NCBI RefSeq assembly: GCF_014287515.2
Contig: NZ_CP092473.1
Span: forward strand, 46,001 to 110,000
DNA from: Roseburia rectibacter
GTDB taxonomy: Bacteria; Bacillota; Clostridia; Lachnospirales; Lachnospiraceae
Reading direction: 5' to 3'
DNA length: 64,000 nucleotides
The translations under genes were made by a program, and so were the position numbers. Positions 1 through 9,899 of this stretch are shown here, in pieces. The notes beneath the pieces are model-generated. The model saw nothing but the letters and a program-made list of their open reading frames with translations. It had not been told where the DNA came from and did not search any database. Positions within the stretch are counted from its first letter, which is position 1, and every line of letters starts with the position of its first letter.

Positions 1-199
1 AAACCATTGCTTCGCTTCCGCCGGTGATCCTTACTGTAGAGGTAACGATTCTGGTTGGATTTGTCACTTCCTTCCTCGCATAGATATCACCGCGCTTACA
101 GGTATTCCCTGTAACACTGACAACTTCACCGTTCTCCATTTTTACAGTCAGCGGACAGCCCATCGGACAACCGATACAGATTAAATTTTTCTCTTCCAT
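1..199 (-). CDS. DUF1667 family protein (3' part outside window)
   Basis: The visible 66 N-terminal residues begin MEEKNLICIGCPMGCPLTV and contain Cys-rich CxxCPxGC and a later NTCKRG, the pattern of DUF1667 proteins, which probably carry an Fe-S cluster. It is the last gene seen of the glycerol run: the FAD oxidoreductase stops 15 bases upstream and the GlpA-like dehydrogenase precedes that. In this order the three proteins are usually taken as an anaerobic glycerol-3-phosphate dehydrogenase complex, with this one as the small electron-transfer partner (family knowledge; role inferred). The start ATG at 199-197 has GGAGG a few bases upstream. The C-terminus runs off the window edge. Confidence 0.85.
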   Translation of the reverse strand, partial: MEEKNLICIGCPMGCPLTVKMENGEVVSVTGNTCKRGDIYARKEVTNPTRIVTSTVRITGGSEAMV

Positions 200-214
200 T
201 GATATACCTCCATT

Positions 215-1483
215 TTATTCCTGCTCGATCTTGACTGTGATCGTCTTTAGATCCGGGTACTGCAAAAGCTGCTCTTTTGTCAGTTTGATCTCTTCCATTT
301 CTCCCGGTGCCACGACCGGACGTTTTCTGTGGATGACTCTCTCATCACCAAAATAAGCACTGACATAGCAATTCTTGTATACACCACCCACGCGGAAACG
401 AACCGTAAGCTGCTCATCCATACTGGCAACATTGATAGTTCCCGGAACTGTGTATCTGACTCCCTCGACCGGATTTAAAATAATATCGTTATCTCTTGCC
501 GCTTCCACGCCATTTGCTTTTACATAAACTGCTGCATTTTTTCCGGCTGTCTTTGCCTCTTCAGATACAAAATCCACAAGATCATGTACATGCAGTACAT
601 TTCCGCAGGCAAACACACCCGGAATATTCGTTTCAAGACTCTCATTTACTTTTGGTCCTGATGTAACCGGGTTCATGTCAACCCCCATACCTTTGGAAAT
701 CTCATTTTCCGGGATCAGTCCGACAGAAAGTAAAAGTGTATCGCAGCTATATTCCTCCTCAGTTCCTGGGATCGGTTTTCCCTTGCTGTCAACCTCAGCC
801 AACGTGATTCCCTCTACACGTTCTTTTCCCTTAATATCCACAACCGTGTGGCTTAACTTTAACGGGATTCCATAGTCATCTAAGCACTGTACGATATTAC
901 GTTTCAGCCCACCGGAATATGGCATTAATTCTGCCACAACCTTAACCTTTGCGCCCTCAAGTGTCATTCTTCTTGCCATGATCAGGCCGATATCGCCGGA
1001 ACCCAAAATGACAACTTCACGTCCAGGCATAAACCCTTCGATGTTTACCAGACGCTGTGCCGTTCCTGCAGAATAAATTCCTGCCGGTCTGTATCCCGGA
1101 ATATTTAACGCTCCACGAGGTCTCTCGCGGCATCCCATTGCAAGAATAACTGCTTTTGCCTGAATTTCAAACAGACCGTCTTCGCGGTTCATTGCAGTAA
1201 CTACTTTTTCATGGCTGATATCCATGACCATGGTATTTAATTTATATTCAATTCCAAGTTCCTTTACCTGCGAGATAAATCTTCCCGCATATTCCGGACC
1301 TGTCAGTTCTTCCTTAAATGTATGCAGACCAAAACCATTGTGGATACACTGGTTTAAAATACCGCCTAATTCTTTGTCTCTCTCTAAAATCAATATGTCA
1401 TCAATTCCGTTATTTTTTGCAGAAACAGCAGCCGCAAGCCCTGCCGGTCCACCTCCGATGATTACGATATCATATGTTTTCAT
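215..1483 (-). CDS. NAD(P)/FAD-dependent oxidoreductase of the glycerol operon
   Basis: A 422-residue pyridine-nucleotide-disulfide-oxidoreductase-like flavoprotein. An N-terminal FAD site (IIGGGPAGLAAA, residues 8-19) and a second Rossmann motif (VILGSGDIGL, about residue 160) are clear, followed by the family's C-terminal FAD contact near LHVHDLVDF. The thioredoxin-reductase CxxC is not seen, so it is unlikely to be a disulfide reductase. It lies 17 bases after the GlpA-like dehydrogenase and 15 before the DUF1667 gene, one transcript by spacing. The likely job is moving electrons from glycerol-3-phosphate oxidation to NAD or another acceptor in place of GlpB; this follows from context and is not shown by sequence. 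Confidence 0.9.
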   Translation of the reverse strand: MKTYDIVIIGGGPAGLAAAVSAKNNGIDDILILERDKELGGILNQCIHNGFGLHTFKEELTGPEYAGRFISQVKELGIEYKLNTMVMDISHEKVVTAMNREDGLFEIQAKAVILAMGCRERPRGALNIPGYRPAGIYSAGTAQRLVNIEGFMPGREVVILGSGDIGLIMARRMTLEGAKVKVVAELMPYSGGLKRNIVQCLDDYGIPLKLSHTVVDIKGKERVEGITLAEVDSKGKPIPGTEEEYSCDTLLLSVGLIPENEISKGMGVDMNPVTSGPKVNESLETNIPGVFACGNVLHVHDLVDFVSEEAKTAGKNAAVYVKANGVEAARDNDIILNPVEGVRYTVPGTINVASMDEQLTVRFRVGGVYKNCYVSAYFGDERVIHRKRPVVAPGEMEEIKLTKEQLLQYPDLKTITVKIEQE

Positions 1484-1500
1484 GCTCTGGCTCCTCCCTC

Positions 1501-2937
1501 TTACAATCTGTCCTTGTTGGTTCCGACAATAATTTTTGAATTTCCGCCTGATTTTGTGATCTCAGACTGACTCACACCGCGCTCTCTTGCTAAGATCTCC
1601 ATTGTTCTCGGCGAGCAGAATCCCGCCTGACAGCGTCCCATTCCGGCTCTTGTGCGGCGTTTGACACCATCTAGTGATTTTGCACCGAGCGGGCGTCTGA
1701 TGGCATCAATAATTTCTCCCTCGGTGATCATCTCACAGCGGCAGATAATATTGCCATACTCCGGTTTTTCCTTAATTAAGGCCACTCTTTCTTCTTTGCT
1801 TAAAGTATTTGGATTTAAGATGCCTTTGCGCGTTGCGATAAAATCTTTCTTTTCTTCCAAATGCATTTTTTCTTTTAACAGACCTGCAACCATTTCTCCG
1901 ATCGCCGGACTGCTCGTAAGCCCAGGTGACTCGATTCCGGCACAGTCGATAAAGCCTTTTGCATCTTCTGCCTCTTCAATGATAAACTCATGACCATCTT
2001 CATGTGCACGAAGTCCGGCAAAAGAAGTGATAACCTGACGCATCGGAATATTTTTTACATTCAGATTCGCCCCGGCGATAACCTGATCTAAGCCTTCTCT
2101 TGTCGTGTTCGTTCCTTCTTTGTCCTCAATATCAATCGCAGTAGGTCCTAATAACAGGTTTCCATGTACCGTCGGCGTGATCAGAATACCTTTTCCATAT
2201 TTACCTGGAAGTGCAAAGATCGTGTGGCTCACATGGTTTCCGGCACTCTTGTCAAGCAGGCAGTAATCGCCGCGTCTTGGTGTAATATGGATTTTCTTTT
2301 CACTGACCATATTGTGAAATTTATCCGCATAAACACCTGCCGCATTGACGACATATTTTGTTTCAAACACGCCCTGATTCGTATGGACCTCCCAGATCTC
2401 TCCTGTTTTTTTCAGATCTGTTACTTCCGTATCAAACTTAAATTCCACACCGTTTGCATTTGCATTCTCAGCCAGTGCTATATTTAAATGAAATGGGCAG
2501 ACAATCCCGGCACTCGGCGCATATAAAGCCGCATAGATATCATCCGAAAGATTTGGCTCCATTTCATGTACTTCCTCTTTCAATAAAATGCGCAGTCCCG
2601 GCACACCGTTTGCCACACCGCGGTCATAAAGCGCCTTCAGATTTGGCATATCCTCCTCGTCCTTGCAGACAACCAGAGAACCTATCCGCTTAAACGGAAA
2701 ATCAAGATCTTTGGAAAGCTGCTCCATCAAGGCATTTCCCCGTACATTTAATTTTGCCATCAGGGAACCTTCTTTTGCATCATATCCCGCATGTACGATT
2801 GCACTGTTTGCCTTGGATGTGCCGCAGCAGACATCTTCCTCTTTCTCTATCACACATACTTTTGCATTATAACGCGACAATTCTCTCGCCGCTGCTGCGC
2901 CGGATACACCGGCTCCGATGATAATTACGTCATACAT
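1501..2937 (-). CDS. glpA: GlpA-like anaerobic glycerol-3-phosphate dehydrogenase with [2Fe-2S] domain
   Basis: A 478-residue FAD-dependent DAO-fold oxidoreductase. Residues 1-35 hold the dinucleotide site IIGAGVSGAAAARELS. The substrate domain runs to about residue 370. The C-terminus (about 395-450) is a BFD-like [2Fe-2S] domain with CRCE and GRCQAGFC cysteines. It oxidises glycerol-3-phosphate to dihydroxyacetone phosphate. It is about 60-80 residues shorter than E. coli GlpA, as is usual for clostridial forms. It follows glpF after a 248-base leader with its own terminator, so it is probably a separately controlled segment of the glp region. The symbol is by function; annotation databases often call it only an FAD-dependent oxidoreductase. 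Confidence 0.88.
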   Translation of the reverse strand: MYDVIIIGAGVSGAAAARELSRYNAKVCVIEKEEDVCCGTSKANSAIVHAGYDAKEGSLMAKLNVRGNALMEQLSKDLDFPFKRIGSLVVCKDEEDMPNLKALYDRGVANGVPGLRILLKEEVHEMEPNLSDDIYAALYAPSAGIVCPFHLNIALAENANANGVEFKFDTEVTDLKKTGEIWEVHTNQGVFETKYVVNAAGVYADKFHNMVSEKKIHITPRRGDYCLLDKSAGNHVSHTIFALPGKYGKGILITPTVHGNLLLGPTAIDIEDKEGTNTTREGLDQVIAGANLNVKNIPMRQVITSFAGLRAHEDGHEFIIEEAEDAKGFIDCAGIESPGLTSSPAIGEMVAGLLKEKMHLEEKKDFIATRKGILNPNTLSKEERVALIKEKPEYGNIICRCEMITEGEIIDAIRRPLGAKSLDGVKRRTRAGMGRCQAGFCSPRTMEILARERGVSQSEITKSGGNSKIIVGTNKDRL

Positions 2938-3022
2938 TTTCCATCTCTCCTTTTTTTACTTTGTTCTTCTGGTATCTAACCCGGAGGGCTTTTTCATTCA
3001 TAAGATGTAATCTCCTATGAAT

Positions 3023-3090
3023 AAAAAAGCCTGACAAGTAAGCGCACCCATGCTGTTGCGATTATCCTGTCAGGCTCTCTTCTCTCTTGC
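3023..3090 (-). terminator. Leader terminator with putative GlpP target before glpA
   Basis: Read on the minus strand, a 9-bp stem (AGCCTGACA at 3036-3028 paired with 3068-3076) is followed by a run of U (3028-3023). It lies between glpF and the GlpA-like gene and ends about 85 bases before that start codon. The 5' arm and the bases before it contain AAGAGAGC then C then TGACAGGA. Almost the same motif precedes the terminator in front of glpP. A transcription-attenuation site relieved by the GlpP antiterminator fits both (inference; in Bacillus GlpP acts on glpD and glpFK leaders). Confidence 0.75.
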
Positions 3091-3185
3091 CCCTCAACAA
3101 TAGATTGCAGGTTCCACATGCACATCTACTGTCATAAATATAAAATTGTCATATAAAGTTACTTATCGCATGACAAACATACGGT

Positions 3186-3896
3186 CTACCATGGAATTGC
3201 TCCATATAGCAGTACTGCAACAATTGCTCCGATCACCGGTCCCACCAGCGGAACAACTGCATATCCCCAGTTGGATGTTCCTTTTCCCTTAATCGGAAGA
3301 ACGGCATGTGCAAGACGCGGTCCGATATCTCTTGCCGGATTGATCGCATATCCGGTCAGTCCACCAAGTGACATACCGATCGATACAATGATTCCAAATA
3401 CAAGAAACTTTCCAAGTCCATCGGTAAGTCCCGGCACATTTGCCATACCTTTGATCGCAAATACAAGGATAAACGTTCCAACTGCCTCACTGAAAATATT
3501 CTGTCCCATGTTCGGAATAGAAGGCGCTGTACAGAACACCCCAAGTTTTGTCGCCTGATCCTCTGTTGCATCAAACTGTCCTTTAAACAAAAGATATACG
3601 ATCACCGCTCCAACAAACGCTCCTGCAAACTGTGCAATGATATATCCCGGAACCATTGCCCAGTCAAAACTTCCGTCAACTGCAAGTGCTAACGTCAGCG
3701 CCGGATTAAACGATGCTCCCGATGCTGCTCCGAAAATAAATGCCGGCAGCATAACCGCAAGTCCCCATGCAAATGTGATCTGGACAGTTCCTCCACCCTT
3801 CATGCCAGATTTGTTGAGATTTACGTTTGCAACAACTCCATCACCTAAGATGATCAGAATCATAGTTCCCAAAAACTCTGCTATATATGGTAACAT
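3186..3896 (-). CDS. glpF: Glycerol uptake facilitator (MIP family)
   Basis: A 236-residue aquaglyceroporin with both NPA half-helix motifs, SFNPALTLA (about residue 65) and AINPARDIGPR (about residue 188), and six hydrophobic membrane spans. The D and R after the second NPA are typical of glycerol-conducting forms rather than water-only channels. It admits glycerol for phosphorylation by glpK, which ends 72 bases upstream on the same strand. The length is normal for the family (230-280). The longer uncoded stretch on its 3' side carries the leader of the dehydrogenase gene. Confidence 0.95.
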   Translation of the reverse strand: MLPYIAEFLGTMILIILGDGVVANVNLNKSGMKGGGTVQITFAWGLAVMLPAFIFGAASGASFNPALTLALAVDGSFDWAMVPGYIIAQFAGAFVGAVIVYLLFKGQFDATEDQATKLGVFCTAPSIPNMGQNIFSEAVGTFILVFAIKGMANVPGLTDGLGKFLVFGIIVSIGMSLGGLTGYAINPARDIGPRLAHAVLPIKGKGTSNWGYAVVPLVGPVIGAIVAVLLYGAIPW

Positions 3897-3968
3897 ACTA
3901 TCCCCCCTTATTCAATTAACTTTACCAATACATTACAATCTTTACCTTCCCTATACAAAACCTTCTTT

Positions 3969-5495
<1,527 letters not shown>

Positions 5496-5583
5496 TTAAT
5501 ATTTAAACTGCTCCCCCCAGAGCATTATAAATATTCGTAAAATTGATTGTTCTTTTTTCTATTGAAATATATTATTTTTTACC

Positions 5584-6153
5584 CTACATATTCCAGACTT
5601 TATGGTTTGTGGATGATACCGCCATCGCACCCGCTGACAATGCTCCCATCACGTCTTCTTTATCTGTGATCAGCCCTCCCGCAATAATGGGTACTTTTAC
5701 CGAATGACTGATCTGTGCAATGATCTTTGGCATTACTCCCGGAAGTACCTCGATAAAATCTGGTTTTATCATGTGCTGTTGCTGCCTGATATTTTCAAAT
5801 GCCATCGAATCCAGTAAAAATACACGAAGTACTGTATACATAGACATTTCTTTTGCTTTTTTGATCAGTGACGGCTTCGTGGAAATAATTCCATCCGCTT
5901 TGGTCTGTTCTTTAATAAATTCAACTGCAATCTCCTTTGGACTTAAACCACTGATGAGATCCATATGCACCATTGCAATCTTACCTGCATCCCTGATCGT
6001 CTTTACAATTGATCCAATAGAACAGACATCTCCAAATAAAATAAATATGACTCTGATATCATCATGCTTACAGCATTCTGTCACATCTTCCATATTTTTT
6101 ACCGCTGCAATGATGGGATTATCCACTACTGCTTCATAAAAATTCTGATTCAT
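5584..6153 (-). CDS. glpP: Glycerol uptake operon antiterminator GlpP
   Basis: A 189-residue protein of the GlpP family (small TIM-barrel-like RNA-binding antiterminators). Diagnostic stretches are DLISGLSPKEIAVEFI, DGIISTKPSLIKKAKE and PIIAGGLI near the C-terminus, an arrangement that binds glycerol-3-phosphate in the family. Bound to inducer it prevents termination in glp leader RNAs. It is the first gene of the glp cluster and its own leader holds a terminator (6248-6296) carrying the same motif as the one before glpA, so it probably controls itself as well as the downstream genes. Confidence 0.92.
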   Translation of the reverse strand: MNQNFYEAVVDNPIIAAVKNMEDVTECCKHDDIRVIFILFGDVCSIGSIVKTIRDAGKIAMVHMDLISGLSPKEIAVEFIKEQTKADGIISTKPSLIKKAKEMSMYTVLRVFLLDSMAFENIRQQQHMIKPDFIEVLPGVMPKIIAQISHSVKVPIIAGGLITDKEDVMGALSAGAMAVSSTNHKVWNM

Positions 6154-6247
6154 GCTTTCCCCTTCCCAGACACCTTTTTCCTAATTCATATGTATACAAC
6201 TAATGGTCACCTCATGACGTTTTTACATTGCAGTTTTAATATAACAT

Positions 6248-6312
6248 AAAAAAGAGCGACAATACCAACGGCTTCATCGGCCGTTCTATTCGCTCTCCTG
6301 TCATAGCTCTCT
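6248..6312 (-). terminator. Leader terminator and putative GlpP target before glpP
   Basis: On the minus strand, a two-part hairpin: an outer 6-7 bp stem (AGAGCG at 6258-6253 with 6291-6296) and an inner 6-bp stem (6267-6272 with 6280-6285), then six U (6253-6248). The 5' flank reads AAGAGAGC-TA-TGACAGGA, matching the glpA leader motif except for one inserted base and one change. It stands near the 5' end of the predicted transcript and about 95 bases before the glpP start, the position expected for an antiterminator site. Confidence 0.75.
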
Positions 6313-6327
6313 TATTGAACTGACTGC

Positions 6328-6356
6328 ATCATATCATAATGCACAATGCAATGCAA
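6328..6356 (-). promoter_or_regulatory. Predicted sigma-A promoter of the glpP operon
   Basis: On the minus strand a -35-like TTGCAT (6356-6351) and a -10 TATGAT (6333-6328) are separated by 17 bases. The start of transcription would fall around 6320, just upstream of the AAGAGAGC leader motif. The -35 is two bases off TTGACA and the surrounding DNA is a short TTGCA repeat, so confidence is moderate. Confidence 0.5.
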
Positions 6357-6549
6357 TACTTTCTTGATGCTTTTTATCATTTTTGTTTGTGTTTTACAGT
6401 TTTATTCGTTTTGTTTTATATATAATGCATAATTCCGTTTCTTTATTCAGAGCCTCTTTGTTATATTTTTATCAATATATAACATTTCGTTTCATTCTGT
6501 CTAAAAATCATCCAAATCAAACTTCTTACCTGTCATTTTATCCGATCTG

Positions 6550-6669
6550 TTATGATGCTCCGTCCATACTGTTTAACTTTTCCTCACATGCCTGCGCCGT
6601 GCGTGCTCCCATGCCTAAATCCATACCAAAGATTCCATATTCGTCTCCTGCGGAATGTCCGACGATCTT
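6550..6669 (-). pseudogene. C-terminal remnant of an unrecognised protein
   Basis: About 39 codons on the minus strand read KIVGHSAGDEYGIFGMDLG followed by MGARTAQACEEKLNSMDGAS and a TAA at 6552-6550. The composition is clearly protein-like, but there is no start codon or ribosome site before it, and on its 5' side the SGNH hydrolase gene occupies another frame right up to it. It is probably the last piece of a gene whose front was deleted when the hydrolase gene arrived. I do not recognise the family. The rest of the stretch between glpP and the hydrolase holds only the glpP promoter and leader and AT-rich DNA. Confidence 0.4.
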
Positions 6670-6670
6670 A

Positions 6671-7288
6671 CTACGCCGCCAGCACTCCAAGCACTGCCTC
6701 CGCCAGCTTTTTGTGACCTTCCTTATTCAGATGTTCTCTGTCCTCTTTACTCGGCTCTGCCACATCGGATGCTGCAAGGAAATCGCAGTCATATTTTTCT
6801 GCAACTTTCTGATAAACTGCTTTCAGTCCCTTCGATACCTCCACGGACTTTTCATTAAACTCCGGATCATACCCCGGCTCCCAGACACCTTCCCCAAGCT
6901 GTATCGGGGAGATCAATAAGATCCGGATATTCTGATCTGCCTTACGTATCTGCTCCACCAGACGTTCCACACCAAGACCGATCACCTCTGCTGAGGCATT
7001 GTAAAATGTCTTGCAGTCATTCGTTCCAAGCATCAAAACGACACGATCCACCGGTGCATGACTCTCTAAAAGAGTTGGCAGCAATGCAGCTCCTTTTCTT
7101 CCCTCACGCAGCTCATCCTCAAAAACCGTTGTCCTGCCGCACAATCCTTCCTCAATGATGCGGTAGCCTTTCCCATACAGCTCCTGCTCGATCAGTCCCG
7201 TCCATCTTGTATCTCTATCGTAACGTTTTTTCGTTCCAGGAATCAAACCATAAGTATTGGAATCTCCAAAGCATAATATTTCTTTCAT
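6671..7288 (-). CDS. SGNH/GDSL hydrolase
   Basis: A 205-residue single-domain SGNH esterase. Block I is FGDSNTYG (Ser at about residue 8), block III LMLGTNDC (about residue 85), and block V near the C-terminus has the His in HLNKEGH. There is no signal peptide, so it acts inside the cell. The family removes acetyl or acyl groups from sugars and lipids; the substrate here cannot be told. It stands alone, with AT-rich DNA on both sides and a remnant of another gene directly behind its stop codon. Confidence 0.9.
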   Translation of the reverse strand: MKEILCFGDSNTYGLIPGTKKRYDRDTRWTGLIEQELYGKGYRIIEEGLCGRTTVFEDELREGRKGAALLPTLLESHAPVDRVVLMLGTNDCKTFYNASAEVIGLGVERLVEQIRKADQNIRILLISPIQLGEGVWEPGYDPEFNEKSVEVSKGLKAVYQKVAEKYDCDFLAASDVAEPSKEDREHLNKEGHKKLAEAVLGVLAA

Positions 7289-7432
7289 AGTAATCTCCCT
7301 TGCTTGTGAAAAATGTATTTTTCACACTATCCTTTTCTGTTCTGTCTTTTATCTGAAGTATTGTATATTTTTGTTTTCTTATTTCCTACTATATTAATAT
7401 GAATACTATGTTTTGTCAACAAAAAAATATGG

Positions 7433-7491
7433 TGACAGAAAACCCTGTCCTTAACAATGACAGAAAACCCTATCCTTAACAGGATAGGGTT
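7433..7491 (-). terminator. Strong terminator overlapping a stop codon, with duplicated 3' half
   Basis: A perfect 11-bp stem (7466-7476 with 7481-7491) and 4-base loop, then TTTTCTGT on the minus strand. The TAA stop of the membrane-protein gene (7478-7476) lies in the loop and first stem base, so the last codons form one arm. Immediately after, a 24-base unit (7458-7481) is repeated at 7433-7456 with one mismatch (A to G), duplicating the 3' half of the terminator without its partner arm. Confidence 0.8.
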
Positions 7492-8870
7492 ACAAATCCA
7501 ATATTTATAAGGCAGATCAATGCAAGCAGTGTCACCGCCAGCTTTCCACCTGTCTGCTTTAATTTTTCTTCCACAGCATCTTCCATACGGTAAATGCAAA
7601 ACATTGTCACAAACAACAATATAAAATACAGGGTAATATAAACACGCTCACCTGAGACATAGATCGTCGCCATAAATCCAAGGATCATGCCTGCACCAAA
7701 TCCGCATCCCAACATAAGAAGCGCGTAAATATACTCTATCGGCTGCTCTCCCAGGATAATCCACAATGCATAAAGCATCGCCGCCACTGTGACTGCAAGA
7801 TACACCATCGGAAGCCAGGTAGAAAGCGTGCCCCAGCTCCATTCTGTGATCTCCTGCGGCATGACAAACAGACCTGATAATCCCGGATAAGCAGTACGCA
7901 TTGCCGTCTGTCCGAATAAAATCAAGACCGGTAACGCAGAAATAATGGTCTTTTTATAGTCATCCGTTTTTACATAGACAAGCATTGCAAGCACCAATGC
8001 AACTGTCAGAAATACGGCATCGCAGTTTGCTATAAACACACGCTCAATACTGAGCAGACCAAGATACAATTTATCTCCAAATCCATATGTCTCAAAAATT
8101 GGAAGATCTGCAATGCTGACCGCATTTCTTCCGGCATTTCCCGGACAGAGCAGGATTGAGATCAGTGTTATGATATTAACAAGTACCATTCCTGCCAGAT
8201 ACAGATTATTGCTGTGTATCACTTTTTTGTCTGTCAGCGTGCTTCCAGCAGAATCCTGCACCAAAGGCGTCTTTTTAGATTTCCCACAAATCAGATAAAT
8301 GCCATACAATATAAAAACCACAAACAGGATCACCGCTACCTGCTCATGACTGCTTGCGATCACACAGACAAGTACCCCTGCAATGCCTTCCACAATATTG
8401 ATTTTCTTATGTACCAGCATTTTTTTCAGCAGAAATCCAACAAAGAACATTCCCCAGACCGGCCAGAAATAATTTACCGTTGTGGTAATCCAGCCTGCCG
8501 TTCCCATATCATGAAACGGATATAAAAGAACCGCCGCTGCCGCACACCAGTCCATCAGTTTTCCGCCATCAAATATTTTTGAGATTAATACCGGAAACGA
8601 AATAAAAAGCGTCAGATCAATGAGTCTCCACAAAATTGGATACTTTATGATCCAGACAAGAAGAAACTCTATCACAAACCGGGATGTCCACGTCTCATAA
8701 CGCTGTATCAGATAATTCCACAATCCAAGCTCTGACGTTGCCTGCGAAAAAAATACATCATCTCCCGCCATCGGACGGATCCTCAGATGATAAATAATCC
8801 CCACAAAAGCCACAATGAAAAAAGGCATTAACTGACGCAGATCTGCCCGGGCTTTATTCTGATTTTCCAC
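7476..8870 (-). CDS. Polytopic membrane protein, DUF6056-like
   Basis: A 464-residue protein with about 11-12 hydrophobic spans. Before the second span it has RIRPMAGDDVFF, the early acidic loop seen in DUF6056 and in GT-C type glycosyltransferases. By that resemblance it may move sugars from a lipid carrier on the outer face of the membrane, but no conserved catalytic set beyond the DD is visible, so the role is open. The zinc-ribbon gene is 11 bases upstream and is probably cotranscribed. A terminator is built into the last codons. Confidence 0.75.
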   Translation of the reverse strand: MENQNKARADLRQLMPFFIVAFVGIIYHLRIRPMAGDDVFFSQATSELGLWNYLIQRYETWTSRFVIEFLLVWIIKYPILWRLIDLTLFISFPVLISKIFDGGKLMDWCAAAAVLLYPFHDMGTAGWITTTVNYFWPVWGMFFVGFLLKKMLVHKKINIVEGIAGVLVCVIASSHEQVAVILFVVFILYGIYLICGKSKKTPLVQDSAGSTLTDKKVIHSNNLYLAGMVLVNIITLISILLCPGNAGRNAVSIADLPIFETYGFGDKLYLGLLSIERVFIANCDAVFLTVALVLAMLVYVKTDDYKKTIISALPVLILFGQTAMRTAYPGLSGLFVMPQEITEWSWGTLSTWLPMVYLAVTVAAMLYALWIILGEQPIEYIYALLMLGCGFGAGMILGFMATIYVSGERVYITLYFILLFVTMFCIYRMEDAVEEKLKQTGGKLAVTLLALICLINIGFVTLSC

Positions 8871-8881
8871 GCATCCGGCTC

Positions 8882-9268
8882 CTATTCCTCAAATATATCG
8901 TCCATTTTTGTTCCGCAGCTACTGCAGAATGCTGCTCCCTGTGGCATTTTGGCACCACATTTCGGACATTCCACGGCTCCCTGAAGTTTAAATACTTCTG
9001 CGCGCATGCGCTCAATCTCTCCAAGCGCCTCCGTGATCAGGAAAAAGTTCTCCTGTTCCGGTGTCTTTTCTTCGCCTTCTACGCTCTCTTCATCCTTGTG
9101 TTTCTCATAATATGCTTTTCCAAGTTCCGCATACTGTTTTTCCACAAAATCTTCTTTGGATCTGATATCCATCTTTAACTTTGCGATCCCGGATACATCC
9201 TTCGCTTTCTGACCAACATCCTTACCTGCACTCACGATTGTCTCGCTTAACTTATCAAAAAACTCCAT
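8882..9268 (-). CDS. Coiled-coil protein with C-terminal zinc ribbon
   Basis: A 128-residue soluble protein. Residues 1-95 are charged and helical, with KLSETIVSAGKDVGQKAKDV at the start and a later EFGKAY-type helix. The C-terminus has CPKCGAKMPQGAAFCSSCG, a four-Cys zinc ribbon of the double-CxxC type. Such proteins are common in Firmicutes, often next to membrane proteins, with no fixed function. It comes 11 bases before the DUF6056-like gene, so the two probably share a transcript. No function is assigned. Confidence 0.82.
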   Translation of the reverse strand: MEFFDKLSETIVSAGKDVGQKAKDVSGIAKLKMDIRSKEDFVEKQYAELGKAYYEKHKDEESVEGEEKTPEQENFFLITEALGEIERMRAEVFKLQGAVECPKCGAKMPQGAAFCSSCGTKMDDIFEE

Positions 9269-9351
9269 ACTGTGCTACCTCCCTGAATTGGTTTCCTGAT
9301 TATTTCTATACTACGCAGTACCTGTTTTGACACTGCTCATTGCTTACGCAC

Positions 9352-9384
9352 ATTATACTCTTTTCCTAATATATCTTCAATAAA
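9352..9384. repeat. Imperfect direct repeat, left copy
   Basis: ATTATACTCTTTTCC followed by a short variable stretch and TCTTCAATAAA. A similar segment recurs at about 10953-10984. The two copies bracket the AT-rich patch that holds the protease fragment and debris, and they may be the edges of an inserted or exchanged segment. Confidence 0.5.
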
Positions 9385-9665
9385 TAAGGTCTTAACTTTA
9401 TATAAAATGGGGTTAATCGCTGCTGATTACACAGTACGATTGATATGAGCTGCCCGTTCAAATGTTGTGTCGCAGGCTTATGAGTGGCATCCCTCGCAAA
9501 GCCGGAGTAATTTTTGTTCCGTTGTACGAAAATAAGGCAATCTAAATGTGCCTGATGTAGGTTTTCTCGGAGTGACGTGACCGGCAGACCAAGATTTTCT
9601 AATTTTCTCCCAAAGTCACCAAAATCTGCTCCGGCTTTTGTCAATGAATGTTTCGTTAAAAAATA
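9385..9665. other. Intergenic sequence without a supported gene, ends in a 27-base repeat
   Basis: This stretch is open for 92 codons on the minus strand (9644-9366), but that frame has no ribosome site and no recognisable domain, and its composition does not look selected. I think it is a non-coding, possibly interspersed sequence. Its right end (about 9639-9665) repeats, almost exactly, 27 bases that contain the -35 region of the mntP promoter at about 13004-13030, here without a -10. A genome-wide search would tell whether the whole block is a repeat family. Confidence 0.45.
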
Positions 9666-9670
9666 TTACC

Positions 9671-9895
9671 TTATGCAGTCCATACTTTTTTTACCAGACA
9701 ATCTAATAATATCAATATGATTGCGCACAAAATTATATATGTGGAATTTAATGGTGTTATACAACCGATGATTACCATTATACTTGATATAAATAACACT
9801 GCATTATGTATTTTCCTATGTCTTGAACAATCAATCTTTTTCCATATATAGCATGCAATAAGATATACTATAATTAAAATTATGATTCTATCCAT
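9671..9895 (-). CDS. Small hydrophobic membrane protein
   Basis: A 74-residue protein with three hydrophobic stretches (residues 3-18, 30-48 and 50-68) and a basic loop KKIDCSRHRK between the first two. Its start follows the protease stop by four bases, and the protease's last codons supply GGAG as ribosome site, so the two are translationally linked. Base composition is much richer in AT than in the flanking housekeeping genes, suggesting joint transfer. No family recognised; an immunity-like or accessory role to the protease is possible but unsupported. Confidence 0.6.
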   Translation of the reverse strand: MDRIIILIIVYLIACYIWKKIDCSRHRKIHNAVLFISSIMVIIGCITPLNSTYIILCAIILILLDCLVKKVWTA

Positions 9896-9899
9896 TATT

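Noticed and set aside
2938..3185. Glycine or other metabolite riboswitch before glpA
   Set aside because: The GACAGG text resembles part of a glycine aptamer but the other conserved elements are missing; the copy at the glpP leader points to GlpP.
9366..9644. 92-codon minus-strand open frame
   Set aside because: No ribosome site, no domain, odd composition, and it crosses a repeat copied from a promoter region; treated as non-coding.
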